A program made the position numbers and the translations under genes. Below, piece after piece: positions 8,491-16,627 of a stretch of DNA of 34,266 nucleotides. How positions within the stretch are numbered: the stretch's first letter is position 1; every line of letters starts with the position of its first letter. Location: the NCBI RefSeq assembly GCF_023130475.1, contig NZ_JAKHEX010000024.1:1-34266 (forward strand), written 5' to 3'. A model generated the notes under the pieces. It was not told where the DNA came from. It did not search any database and saw nothing but the letters and a program-made list of their open reading frames with translations. The DNA comes from Aciditerrimonas ferrireducens. Lineage in GTDB: Bacteria; Actinomycetota; Acidimicrobiia; Acidimicrobiales; UBA8190.

Positions 8491-8591
8491 TCAAGCGGCT
8501 GGTGTTCTCGGTGCTCTTCGCCGCGTTGGCGGCGCTCATCGTTCGGTCCCTCCCGGACATCGCCCGGTACCTGAAGATCCGGGAGATGTGA
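8487..8591 (+). CDS. DUF6893-type small membrane peptide
   Basis: The 34-residue peptide has a single hydrophobic helix (LVFSVLFAALAALIV) followed by a basic end (RYLKIREM). GTG 8487 overlaps the preceding stop (GTGA), and GAGAGGAGG lies a few bases upstream. Tiny single-pass peptides of the DUF6893 kind occur in actinobacterial hydrogenase operons. It could anchor the complex at the membrane or help quinone access, but this is inference. It is too short for most gene callers, yet the frame, RBS and coupling support it. Confidence 0.7.
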   Translation: MIKRLVFSVLFAALAALIVRSLPDIARYLKIREM

Positions 8592-9175
8592 GGGATGGTC
8601 CACGGCGCGCGCCGGGACCCGGGGGCGAGGCCGAGCCCGTGACCCGGTACACGTTCGACCCCAGCCGTTCGACGCTCACCATGGCTGCCCGATCGAGCGT
8701 CCACCCGATCGAGGTCGAGAGCAGCGACCTGGCCGGCGACCTCGAGCTGGAGCTGGACGAGGAGGGCCGACTGGTGCCGGGCACCCCGGTAGCCGGCACG
8801 CTCGAGGTCCCGGTCGGGGAGCTGGCGACCGGCAACCCCCTCTACGACCGGGAGCTTCGCCGCCGGCTGGACCCTCGGCGCTACCCGAGCATCGAGGCTC
8901 GTCTCGAGGACGTGGCCCCCGACGACCAGCCCGGTCGGTACCGGGTGCGGGGGACCGTGGCGTTCCGGGGCGCCAGCCAGGTCGCCGAGGACCTCGTGAC
9001 GCTCCGGGTGGAGGGAGACGGGTCGGTCGTGGTGGAGGGCGCGCACCAGTTCGACATCCGGGACTTCGGCCTCGAGCCGCCGCGGATCGCCATGCTGAAG
9101 GTCTACCCCGAGGTGGAGGTCCGGGCGCGGCTCGTGGCCCGCCCGGCCGGTCCCGGCGCCGGGCAAGGAGGTTGA
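8588..9175 (+). CDS. YceI-like protein in the hydrogenase operon
   Basis: The 195-aa protein (GTG 8588 in a GTGA overlap; GTG 8639 is an alternative giving VTRYTFDPSRS) is a YceI-type lipocalin barrel. It shares NPLYDRELRRRLDPRRYP and the closing EVEVRARL pattern with the C-terminal half of the PadR-YceI gene at 275-1447. There is no signal peptide, so it should be cytoplasmic, unlike many periplasmic YceI proteins. Known YceI proteins bind polyisoprenoids, so a role in menaquinone delivery to or from the hydrogenase is plausible. It is followed after 3 nt by hypA. Confidence 0.8.
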   Translation: MRDGPRRAPGPGGEAEPVTRYTFDPSRSTLTMAARSSVHPIEVESSDLAGDLELELDEEGRLVPGTPVAGTLEVPVGELATGNPLYDRELRRRLDPRRYPSIEARLEDVAPDDQPGRYRVRGTVAFRGASQVAEDLVTLRVEGDGSVVVEGAHQFDIRDFGLEPPRIAMLKVYPEVEVRARLVARPAGPGAGQGG

Positions 9176-9178
9176 GCG

Positions 9179-9532
9179 GTGCACGAGCTGGGCATCGCCG
9201 AGGCCGTGCTCGACGCCCTGGAGCGACGGGCCGGGGGGCGCCCCGTGGCCAGCGCCCGGGTCCGGGTCGGAGCACTGCTCCACGTCCACGAGGCGTCCTT
9301 CGCCCAGTCCTTCGCCCTGGTGGCCGAGGGGAGCGTGGCGGCGGGCGCCGCGGTGGAGCTCGTGGTGGTCCCGGCCGAGCTGGCCTGCCGGGCCTGCGGC
9401 CGGACCAGCCCGGTGACCGAGCCGATGGCGTCCTGTCCGGCATGCGGAGCGGTGGCGGTCGAGCTCCGGGGCGGGGACGAGCTGGTGCTGGAGCGGCTGG
9501 CCTACCGGCCAGCCGGGCAGCCCGCGGGTTGA
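9179..9532 (+). CDS. hypA: Hydrogenase nickel chaperone HypA
   Basis: This 117-aa protein delivers nickel to the large-subunit precursor. It has the N-terminal nickel-binding MHE (H2) and the zinc site C70/C73 and C86/C89. GTG 9179 has AAGGAGG 7 nt upstream. HypA normally works with the GTPase HypB, but no hypB was seen in this window. The gene is intact and of normal length. hypC follows after 12 nt. Confidence 0.95.
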   Translation: MHELGIAEAVLDALERRAGGRPVASARVRVGALLHVHEASFAQSFALVAEGSVAAGAAVELVVVPAELACRACGRTSPVTEPMASCPACGAVAVELRGGDELVLERLAYRPAGQPAG

Positions 9533-9544
9533 GGAGGTCGGTCC

Positions 9545-9817
9545 ATGTGTCTGGGGATCCCTGGCCAAGTGGTGGCCATGGCTGACGAGGCCCACCACCT
9601 CGCCTCGGTGGACGTGGCGGGGGTGCGGCGGAACGTGAACGTCGGGCTGCTGCTCGACGAGGGGATCGCGCCTGGGGACTGGGTCCTTATCCACGTGGGC
9701 TTCGCCATGGCGAAGATCGACGAGGAGGAGGCCGCCCGGGCCCTGGAGGGGCTCCAGCTGCTCGGCCAGGCGTACCAGGACGAGGTCCGGGCGGTGGCCG
9801 ACTCCCGGATCACCTGA
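9545..9817 (+). CDS. hypC: Hydrogenase assembly chaperone HypC
   Basis: The 90-aa protein has the invariant N-terminal MCLGIPG (C2 is the iron-carrying cysteine) and the GDWVLIHVGFAMAKID core. HypC binds HypD to build the Fe(CN)2CO unit and then hands it to the large subunit. ATG 9545 has GAGGAGG about 8 nt upstream. A second HypC-like domain occurs in the SIS fusion at 16624-17397. Confidence 0.95.
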   Translation: MCLGIPGQVVAMADEAHHLASVDVAGVRRNVNVGLLLDEGIAPGDWVLIHVGFAMAKIDEEEAARALEGLQLLGQAYQDEVRAVADSRIT

Positions 9818-9912
9818 GGCGAGGGGCCGGAGTGGCTGAAGGGCGCGCGGGGAGGGAAGCGAAAGCGAAAAAAAGGGCAACGGGCGAGAAGGGAAGACAG
9901 GAGGGAGGCGAC
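9818..9912 (+). other. Purine-rich, A-rich leader between hypC and the YtxH-like gene
   Basis: From about 9837 to 9909 the + strand is almost entirely purine, including a run of seven A in GAAAAAAAGGG near 9868, which is unusual in this GC-rich window. It ends in the GGAGGGAGG Shine-Dalgarno of the next gene. No hairpin or complete gene was recognised. Confidence 0.4.
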
Positions 9913-10143
9913 ATGGGTGCACTCATCGGGTTCGTCGTGGGCTACGTCATGGGGACCCGGGCGGGCCGGGAGGGGTTCGAGGAGCTGCGTCGGGCCTGGG
10001 ACACCATCGTCCGGTCCCAGGAGGTCCGGGACATGGTGAGCGGCGGGATGGCGATGGGCAAGGACCTGCTGCAGCAGGGTCGGGGTCTGCTGGCCGAGCG
10101 CATCGCCCCCCAGGGCCCCGGCCAGCTCCGGCGCGTGGCCTGA
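9913..10143 (+). CDS. Small YtxH-like protein between hypC and hypD
   Basis: The 76-aa protein has an N-terminal hydrophobic segment with glycine zipper character (GALIGFVVGYVMGTRAGREG), then an amphipathic helical part (EELRRAWDTIVRSQEVRDMV) and a glutamine/glycine-rich end. This resembles short YtxH-type membrane-associated proteins. ATG 9913 follows GGAGGGAGG at the proper spacing. Its place inside the hyp genes suggests a link to hydrogenase assembly or membrane attachment, but no function is known to me. Confidence 0.65.
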   Translation: MGALIGFVVGYVMGTRAGREGFEELRRAWDTIVRSQEVRDMVSGGMAMGKDLLQQGRGLLAERIAPQGPGQLRRVA

Positions 10144-10213
10144 GCACCGGTCGGCGTGACCCCGGGCCAGCGTGCCAGCTGGCCGTCCCACGGTCGGGTC
10201 GAGAGGAGCAAGC

Positions 10214-11386
10214 ATGCGGTTCGTGGAGGAGTTCCGGGATCCGGCGGCAGCCCGCGCCCTGGTGGCCGAGGCCAGTGCCCTGGCCGCCGGGGAGCACGTG
10301 AAGTTCATGGAGGTCTGCGGCGGGCACACCCACACCATCTACCGCTTCGGCATCGAGCACCTTTTGCCCGAGAACATCGAGCTGGTGCACGGGCCGGGCT
10401 GCCCGGTGTGCGTCATCCCCATGGGCCGGGTGGACGACGCCATCGCCGTTGCCCGCACCGAGGGGGTCCTCTTCACCAGCTTCGGCGACATGATGCGGGT
10501 CCCGGGCTCGGCGGGCAGCCTCCTCGAGGCCAAGGCCAAGGGAGCGGACGTCCGCTTCGTGTACTCGCCCCTCGACGCCCTGCGACTGGCCAAGGAGAAC
10601 CCGGACCGGCAGGTGGTGTTCTTCGCCGTGGGGTTCGAGACCACGGCCCCCTCCACGGCCCTGACCCTGCTCCGGGCGGAGGCCGAGGGGGTGAGGAACT
10701 TCTCGGTGTTCTGCAACCACGTCACCATCGTGCCCCCCATCAAGGCCATCTTGGACTCCCCGGACCTGCGCCTGGACGGGTTCATCGGTCCGGGCCACGT
10801 CTCGACGGTGGTCGGCCAGCGGCCCTACCGCTTCGTCGCCGAGGAGTACCGCAAGCCGGTGGTGACCGCCGGCTTCGAGCCCCTGGACATCCTGCAGGCG
10901 GTGGTCATGCTGCTGCGGCAGCGGGCCGAGGGGCGCTGCCGCGTCGAGAACCAGTACACCCGCTGCGTCAGGGAGGAGGGGAACCCCCGAGCCCTCGCGG
11001 TCATGGCCGAGGTCTTCGAGCTGCGGCCGTTCTTCGAGTGGCGCGGCCTGGGGTTCATCGCCCAGAGCGCCTTGGCGCTCAACGAGCGTTTCGCCCCGTT
11101 CGACGCCGAGCGGCGCTTCGCCGTGCCAGCGGTCCGGGTGGCCGACCCCAAGGCCTGCCAGTGCGGGGAGGTCCTCAAAGGGGTGCTGAAACCCTGGCAG
11201 TGCAAGGTTTTCGGGACCGCCTGCCCTCCGAAGGGGCCTGCGCCGCGTACTACCACTTCGGCCGGCTGCACCGGCAGATGGCGACCGAGGTCGGGGCAGG
11301 CGCGCCGGTGCCGGTCTGAGGGCCCGGCCTGCCCTGGGTCGACCCCCTGGTCCCCCCCCTGTGGGCCGGACCGGTTGCTACGGTGA
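10214..11386 (+). CDS. hypD: Hydrogenase maturation protein HypD, C terminus frameshifted
   Basis: HypD is the iron-sulfur scaffold that assembles Fe(CN)2CO with HypC and HypE. The N terminus and core are typical: MEVCGGHTH with C35, GPGCPVC, FETTAP and GPGHVSTVVG. Near the C terminus CQCGEVLKG and WQCKVFGTAC are present. The following conserved stretch (TPE.P.GACMVS in the family) is then missing and the frame changes, giving an unrelated tail to TGA 11386. The expected end, SEGACAAYYHFGR, is intact in another frame from 11227 to TGA 11319. A deletion of about 34 nt is inferred at 11222-11229. It removes at least one conserved cysteine and displaces another, so the product as written should be defective. 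The ATG has GAGAGGA upstream. Confidence 0.88.
   Translation: MRFVEEFRDPAAARALVAEASALAAGEHVKFMEVCGGHTHTIYRFGIEHLLPENIELVHGPGCPVCVIPMGRVDDAIAVARTEGVLFTSFGDMMRVPGSAGSLLEAKAKGADVRFVYSPLDALRLAKENPDRQVVFFAVGFETTAPSTALTLLRAEAEGVRNFSVFCNHVTIVPPIKAILDSPDLRLDGFIGPGHVSTVVGQRPYRFVAEEYRKPVVTAGFEPLDILQAVVMLLRQRAEGRCRVENQYTRCVREEGNPRALAVMAEVFELRPFFEWRGLGFIAQSALALNERFAPFDAERRFAVPAVRVADPKACQCGEVLKGVLKPWQCKVFGTACPPKGPAPRTTTSAGCTGRWRPRSGQARRCRSEGPACPGSTPWSPPCGPDRLLR
11227..11319 (+). pseudogene. Displaced C-terminal end of hypD (other frame)
   Basis: This frame reads SEGACAAYYHFGRLHRQMATE and on to TGA 11317-11319. It is the normal end of HypD including the last conserved cysteine, out of frame with the upstream coding part. 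Confidence 0.75.
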
Positions 11387-11391
11387 GGGCG
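11379..11391 (+). promoter_or_regulatory. Probable leaderless promoter of the SNF2 gene
   Basis: TACGGT at 11379-11384 fits the actinobacterial -10 pattern TANNNT. The GTG at 11391 lies 7 nt after it, where transcription should begin, and no Shine-Dalgarno is present. Confidence 0.35.
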
Positions 11392-12480
11392 TGCAGCCAC
11401 TGCCGCTCGAGGGGCTCCGGTCCGCGAGCGGCCAAGACCAGGGCTCGGGACCGGCGACCCGTCGCGCTTCTCTCACTGCGTTGGCCTCCCTGGTCGGGCA
11501 ACGAACCCTCGCCCGGGCCCGGGCCTACGCCGCAGCCGGGCGGGTCCGGCGGGCCGAGTGGCAGCGGCCGGGGGTCGAGGCCCACGGGGTGGTGCAGGGC
11601 ACCCGCACCACCCCCTACCGGGTGCAGCTGCACCTCTCCTGGGATCCCGAGGGGGAGCTGCTGGACCTGACCGGGCGCTGCGACTGCCCGGTCGGCATCG
11701 ACTGCAAGCACGCCGTCGCCGTCCTCCTCGTCCTCGAGGGCGCCGGGTCGACCCTTCGGCCCGCGGCTCGCCCCTCCCGGCTTGGGTCCCCCGGGAGCAC
11801 CACCCGGCAGGGACCGTCCCGGCCCTGGGAGGAGCTCCTCCGAGGGCTGGTGGGCTCGAGCGGGCCGGCCGGGCAGCAACGGGACCCGCGGCACGGGGCC
11901 CTGGCCCTCCAGGCCGAGCTGACCACCCGGCGGGTCCCCGGGCGAGGCGGTGCCGTCGAGACCCCAGGGGTCCGCCTCCGGCCGGTCGCCGGGGGCGCCT
12001 CGGGACGCTGGACCCGCAGCGGGCTGTCCTGGAGCCACCTTCCCTACCTGCGGGCCCTGCCGACGAGCGGACTCCCCCCTCTTCCCGAGCAGGTCCGCGT
12101 CCTCCAGGAACTCGCGACCCTGGCCCAGGTGGGCTCGACGGGCCTCTTCCTCTACGGGCGGGGGGAGACGGTCTGGCTGGAGGGGATCACGAGCCGTCGG
12201 GTCTGGGACCTGCTCGCCCAGGCCGAGGACCTGGGCGTGCCGTTGGTGGAACCCGGCCAGCGAGCAGCAGGCCGTCGACCGGGCCCACCGGATCGGCCAG
12301 ACCCGCGCCGTGCACGTCTACCGCCTCGTGGCCAGGGACACCATCGAGGAGAAGGTCATGGCCCTCAAGGCACGCAAGGCCGCCCTCTTCGCCGGGGTCC
12401 TCGACGCCGGCGCCTTCGGGTCGGGGGTGCTCAGCGAGGAGGACCTCCGGCTGCTGTGCGACGCGCCGAAGGAGGAGGGC
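11391..12480 (+). pseudogene. SWIM/SNF2-family helicase with the ATPase core deleted
   Basis: The first part (11391 to about 12249) encodes an N-terminal SWIM zinc finger (C97, C99, C105, H107: CDCPVGIDCKH) and the start of a bacterial SNF2 helicase N-terminal domain, up to DLGVPLV. At 12240-12249 the frame switches directly to the far C-terminal helicase motif: WWNPASEQQAVDRAHRIGQTR, then TIEEKVMALKARKAALF and LSEEDLRLL. The several hundred residues holding Walker A, DEAH and motifs III-V are absent. The 10 nt at the junction can be read as VPLV in the first frame and RWW in the second, consistent with a microhomology deletion. The 3' end lacks its own stop and runs into the end of hypF (approximate end given). 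Confidence 0.75.
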
Positions 12481-14851
12481 TCGTCGCGCCGGTCGCCTGG
12501 CGGGCGGCGGCCACCGCCGCCTGCCCGATCGAGATCGACCCGTCGTTCGGCGGCAGCTGCCGGTGGGCGAGCACCTCGAGGCCGCGCCCCTCGAGGGCCC
12601 GGACGAGCCACTCGCTGAGCAGCACGTTCTGGAAGACCCCGCCCGAGAGCGCCACCCGGTCGAGGTGGAACCGGGCGGCCAGGGCGCCGGCCAGCCGGGC
12701 GGTCCCCTCGGCGAGGCTCCGGTGGAAGGCGGCGGCCAGCACCGCAGCGGGCACACCCCGGTGCCGATCGGCGACGAGGGCCCGGAGCAGGCCCCGGGGG
12801 TCGAGCACGGCGGGGGCCTGGCCCCGGCCGCCTCGCACCGCCATTGGCAGGACCGGGACGGCCCCCGGGTCGACGGTGGCGGCCAGCGCCTCGAGCTCGA
12901 CCGCCGCCTGGCCCTCGTAGCTGACGCGCTGCCGGACTCCCAGGAGGGCGGCCACCGCGTCGAACAGCCGGCCCGCGCTGCTGGTGCGCAGGGTGCCCGG
13001 GGCCCGGCAGAGGGCCAGGACCGCGGGCCAGCGGGCCTCGAAGCCGAGGTGCTCGGCCTCGTCGGCCACCAGCTGGTCCCCCCCGGTGGCGGCCAGCCAC
13101 GCCACGGCCATCCGCCAGGGCTCCCGGACCGCCTGGCTCCCCCCGGGGAGGGCCACCGGCAGGAGCCGCCCGACCCGCCGGGCGCGGACCAGGTCGCAGA
13201 CCAGCAGCTCGCCCCCCCAGAGGGTCCCGTCGGTCCCGTAGCCGAACCCGTCGAAGGCCACCCCGAGCACCGGGCCGCTGACCTGGCGGTCGACCAGGAG
13301 GGCCGCGAGGTGGGCGTGGTGGTGCTGCACGCCGAGCAGCTCGGCGCCGAGCTCCTCGGCGAGCACCTCGGCGTGCTTCGTGGAGAGGTACTCGGGGTGC
13401 AGGTCGCAGGCCAGGACCTCGGGGCAGAGCCCCGAGAGCCGGGGCAGGTGCTCGACCGCCTGCTCGAAGGCGGCGAAGGCCTCCAGGTGCTCGAGGTCCC
13501 CCAGGTGGTGGCTGGCCACGACGCTGCCCCCCTGGGCCACCGCCACCGTGGCCTTCAGCTCCGCGCCGAGGGCCAGCACCGGCCGCGTGGCCCGCACCCC
13601 GGGGGGCAGGGGCAGGGGTTCGGGAGCGAAACCCCGGGAACGGCGGACCAGCTGGACGCCGAGGGGCGTGGCCCGGACGACCGAGTCGTCGCACCGGATG
13701 TGGATCGGCCGGTCGTGCTGGAGCAGCGCGTCGGCCAAGGGGCCGAGGCGGACCAGCGCGTCGTCGTCCTCCTGGCAGATCGGCTCGTCGCTCCGGTTCC
13801 CGCTCGTCATGACCAGTGGCCGCCGCACCCCGTCCAGCAGCAGGTGGTGCAGGGGGCTGTAGGGCAGCATGACCCCGAGCTCCACCAGCCCGGGAGCCAC
13901 CGCCTCGGCCACCGCCGGGCCCCCGGGGCGGCGGCGGGCCAGCACGATCGGCCGGCGGCCCGAGCAGAGAACGGCGCGGGCCTCGTCGTCGAGCCGGCAG
14001 AGGGCCTCCGCGCTGGCCAGGTCAGGCACCATGAGGGCGAAGGGCTTCGCGTCCCTGGCCTTGCGGCGCCGCAGCTCGGCCACCGCCGCCTCCTGGGCGG
14101 CGTCGCAGGCCAGGTGGTAGCCGCCGATGCCCTTCAGGGCCAGGATCCCCCCGTCCAGCAGCAGCTGCACGGCCCGGTCCAACGCGCCGTCGGCCTCGGC
14201 CACGAGCGTGCCGTCCGGCGCCACCAGCCGGAGCCGGGGGCCGCAGGCCGGGCAGGCGTTGGGCTGGGCGTGGAAGCGGCGGTCCCCCGGGTCGTCGTAC
14301 TCGGCCTGGCAGGCCGGGCACAGGGGGAAGCCGGCCATGGTGGTCTGGGGACGGTCGTAGGGCAGGGCCCGCACGATGGTGTAGCGGGGCCCGCAGTCGG
14401 TGCAGTTCGTGAACGGGTAGCGGTAGCGGCGGTTGGCAGGGTCCCGGATCTCGGCGAGGCAGGCCGGGCAGGTGGCGGTGTCCGGGGCGACCGGCACCCG
14501 CGCGTCCCCCTCGTGCCCGCTGGCCCGGATCTCGAAACCCTCGGGCAGGGGACGGCCCCCGGTCGGGTCCAGGCCGGTGGCCGGGTCGGGCCCCTCGGAC
14601 TCCTCGACCGCCTCCACCCGGGCGAGGGGCGGGGCCTCCTCCGCGAGCCGCCGGCGCAGCTCGGCCACGGCGGCCGGCGGGCCGGCGCAGACCACGAGGA
14701 CCCCGTACGGGTCGTTGCGGACGAAGCCGCGCAGCCCCAGGGCCTGCGCCGAGCGGTAGACGAAGGGCCGGTACCCGACCCCTTGGACCGTGCCCCGGAC
14801 CCGGAGGGTCCGCTGGGACCAGCCCGCCTCCACCGACCCGTCGGCCACCAC
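12431..14851 (-). CDS. hypF: Carbamoyltransferase HypF
   Basis: This 806-aa enzyme makes the cyanide ligands from carbamoyl phosphate, passing carbamoyl to HypE. In order it has an acylphosphatase domain (VRGTVQGVGYRPF), two zinc-finger units (CPAC...CTDC and CPAC...CPAC), a YrdC-like domain (ALKGIGGYHLACDA) and the Kae1-like domain (VQHHHAHLA, FDGFGYG and SGGVFQNVLL). The end is NDGSISIGQAAVAAAR plus a tail that is antisense to the SNF2 remnant, so the native stop may have been altered. GTG 14851 (or 14848) starts 1 nt after the hypE stop. Confidence 0.95.
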   Translation of the reverse strand: MVADGSVEAGWSQRTLRVRGTVQGVGYRPFVYRSAQALGLRGFVRNDPYGVLVVCAGPPAAVAELRRRLAEEAPPLARVEAVEESEGPDPATGLDPTGGRPLPEGFEIRASGHEGDARVPVAPDTATCPACLAEIRDPANRRYRYPFTNCTDCGPRYTIVRALPYDRPQTTMAGFPLCPACQAEYDDPGDRRFHAQPNACPACGPRLRLVAPDGTLVAEADGALDRAVQLLLDGGILALKGIGGYHLACDAAQEAAVAELRRRKARDAKPFALMVPDLASAEALCRLDDEARAVLCSGRRPIVLARRRPGGPAVAEAVAPGLVELGVMLPYSPLHHLLLDGVRRPLVMTSGNRSDEPICQEDDDALVRLGPLADALLQHDRPIHIRCDDSVVRATPLGVQLVRRSRGFAPEPLPLPPGVRATRPVLALGAELKATVAVAQGGSVVASHHLGDLEHLEAFAAFEQAVEHLPRLSGLCPEVLACDLHPEYLSTKHAEVLAEELGAELLGVQHHHAHLAALLVDRQVSGPVLGVAFDGFGYGTDGTLWGGELLVCDLVRARRVGRLLPVALPGGSQAVREPWRMAVAWLAATGGDQLVADEAEHLGFEARWPAVLALCRAPGTLRTSSAGRLFDAVAALLGVRQRVSYEGQAAVELEALAATVDPGAVPVLPMAVRGGRGQAPAVLDPRGLLRALVADRHRGVPAAVLAAAFHRSLAEGTARLAGALAARFHLDRVALSGGVFQNVLLSEWLVRALEGRGLEVLAHRQLPPNDGSISIGQAAVAAARQATGATSPPPSARRTAAGGPPR

Positions 14852-14852
14852 C

Positions 14853-15944
14853 TCAGCAGATCCGAGGCAGGGGGTCGCCGACGAGCATGTCGACGATCCG
14901 GGTGCCGCCGAAGGCGGTTCGCAGGACCACGATCCCCGGCGGATCCCCCCGGACCTCGCCGATCCGGGCAGCCCGGGCGCCGAGCGGATGGGACCGCAGG
15001 GCCTCCAGGGCCGCCTCCGCGTCCTCGGGGCCAACGACCGCCACCAGCTTCCCCTCGTTGGCCACGTAGAGCGGGTCGATGCCCAGCAGGTCGCAGGCCC
15101 CCCCGACGACCGGGTCGAGGGGCAGGGCGGCCTCGTCGAGCACCACTGCCACCTGGGCGGCTCGGGCCAGCTCGTTGCAGACGGTCGCCACCCCGCCCCG
15201 GGTAGGGTCCCGCAGCCAGCGCAGCGACGGGGCGGCGTCGAGCAGCCGGCCGACCAGGTCGGCCAGGGGGGCGGTGTCGGAGGTCACTTCGGCCTCCAGG
15301 GCCAGGTCGCCTCGGGCGAGGAGCACCGCCACCCCGTGGTCCCCGAGGGTCCCCGAGACCAGCACCTGGTCCCCGGGACGGACCTGGTCGGCTGCCAGTC
15401 GGACCCCGGCTCGCACCAGGCCCACCCCGGCGGTCGTGACGTAGAGCCCGTCGGCCGCGCCCCGCCCGACCACCTTCGTGTCCCCGGTCACCAGCTGCAC
15501 CCCGGCCGCCTGGGCGGCCTGGCCCATGTCGGTGGCGACCCGTCGGAGCTCCTCCACGGACAGGCCCTCCTCGATGACGAAGGCGCAGGACAGCCAGCGC
15601 GGCTCGGCCCCCATCATGGCGAGGTCGTTCACCGTGCCGTGGACGGCCAGGTGCCCGATGGACCCGCCGGGGAAGAAGCGGGGGCGGACCACGAAGCTGT
15701 CGGTCGAGAAGGCCACCTGGGCGCCGGGGAGGTCGAGGACCGCGGCGTCGGTGAGCGGCGGTGCGGCGCCCTCGGCGGGGGCGAAGGCCGGGAGGAACAG
15801 GGCCTCGACGAGTGCCGCGGAGGCCTTGCCCCCGGCGCCGTGCGCGGAGGTGACCACCTCGTCCCGCAGCCGAGGCGGCCGTCGCCTGGCCTGCTCGATG
15901 CGCTCCAGCACCCGCTGCTCGTCCCGCAGCACCGGTTCGCTCAT
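14853..15944 (-). CDS. hypE: Hydrogenase maturation factor HypE
   Basis: This 363-aa PurM-like ATPase dehydrates the thiocarbamoyl group at its C-terminal cysteine to thiocyanate, the source of the cyanide ligands. It has TSAHGAGGK near the N terminus, the nucleotide region with FSTDSFVVRP and NDLAMMGA, DPTRGGVAT, and the invariant C-terminal PRIC. It therefore looks complete. ATG 15944 overlaps the stop of the upstream SIS gene (ATGA), and AAGGAG lies upstream. Confidence 0.96.
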   Translation of the reverse strand: MSEPVLRDEQRVLERIEQARRRPPRLRDEVVTSAHGAGGKASAALVEALFLPAFAPAEGAAPPLTDAAVLDLPGAQVAFSTDSFVVRPRFFPGGSIGHLAVHGTVNDLAMMGAEPRWLSCAFVIEEGLSVEELRRVATDMGQAAQAAGVQLVTGDTKVVGRGAADGLYVTTAGVGLVRAGVRLAADQVRPGDQVLVSGTLGDHGVAVLLARGDLALEAEVTSDTAPLADLVGRLLDAAPSLRWLRDPTRGGVATVCNELARAAQVAVVLDEAALPLDPVVGGACDLLGIDPLYVANEGKLVAVVGPEDAEAALEALRSHPLGARAARIGEVRGDPPGIVVLRTAFGGTRIVDMLVGDPLPRIC

Positions 15945-16627
15945 GGGGCTCCTTTCGGCTCGGCTGCTTCCTCGGCCAGGTCCTCGAGCGCGGCCTGCAC
16001 CGCGTGGCGGAGGGCGTCGAGGAGGCCGTCCTGGGCTTCTTGGACCCGGTGGACGCTCTGGGCCCGGACCACCAGGCAGCAGTCGAGCTCGGCGCACTGG
16101 GCCATGGCGCCCCCGTCGTGGCCTGCCATGCCCAGGGTGTAGAGGCCCTGACGGTGGGCCTGGGCGATGGCCGCGAGCAGGTTCGGCGAGTTCCCGCTGG
16201 TGGAGAAGGCCACCAGGACGTCGCTCGGGTGGGCGGCCGCGGCCACCTGGCGGGCGAAGACCGCCTCCACCCCGATGTCGTTGGCCAGGGCGGTCAGCAC
16301 CGCCGGGTCGTCCACGAGGGCCCGGGCCGGGACGCTTCGGCCCGTCGGGGGTCGGGCGAAACTGGCGGCGGCGAGCTCGGCGTCGGTGGCGCTGCCCCCG
16401 TTGCCGATGGTGAGGACCCGCCCCCCGGCACGGATCCGCTGAGCGATCGTCGCCGCGGCGTCAGCGAGCAGCGGGGCCGCGGCGGCCAGGGCCTCGGCGG
16501 TGATCGTGGCGGACGCCTCGGCCTTCGCCCGACCCGAGGCGGCCAGGGCCGCGAGCAGCCCGGCCTCGTCCCGCTCGGCTCGATCCAAGAACGGGTAGAG
16601 GAACCCGGTCGGTTCGGCGCCAGTCAC
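15941..16627 (-). CDS. SIS-domain protein, phosphoheptose-isomerase-like, in the hyp operon
   Basis: The 228-aa protein has the GmhA/SIS signature GGRVLTIGNGGSATDAELAA, then DIGVEAVFARQV and VAFSTSGNSPNLLAAI. The family isomerises or binds phosphosugars. Its position between a SIS-HypC fusion and hypE, with 4-nt overlaps at both ends (GTGA and ATGA), suggests a role tied to hydrogenase maturation rather than LPS heptose synthesis. The real substrate is unknown. Confidence 0.85.
   Translation of the reverse strand: MTGAEPTGFLYPFLDRAERDEAGLLAALAASGRAKAEASATITAEALAAAAPLLADAAATIAQRIRAGGRVLTIGNGGSATDAELAAASFARPPTGRSVPARALVDDPAVLTALANDIGVEAVFARQVAAAAHPSDVLVAFSTSGNSPNLLAAIAQAHRQGLYTLGMAGHDGGAMAQCAELDCCLVVRAQSVHRVQEAQDGLLDALRHAVQAALEDLAEEAAEPKGAP

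Noticed and set aside
9826..9860. tRNA-Ser-like 5' segment (CCGGAGTGGCTGAAGGGC)
   Set aside because: It resembles a D-arm by chance, but no acceptor stem, anticodon arm or T-arm follows in the purine-rich sequence.
11558..15205. Plus-strand open frame of 1215 codons across SNF2 and hypF
   Set aside because: It is antisense to hypF and out of frame with both SNF2 parts; composition-driven shadow.
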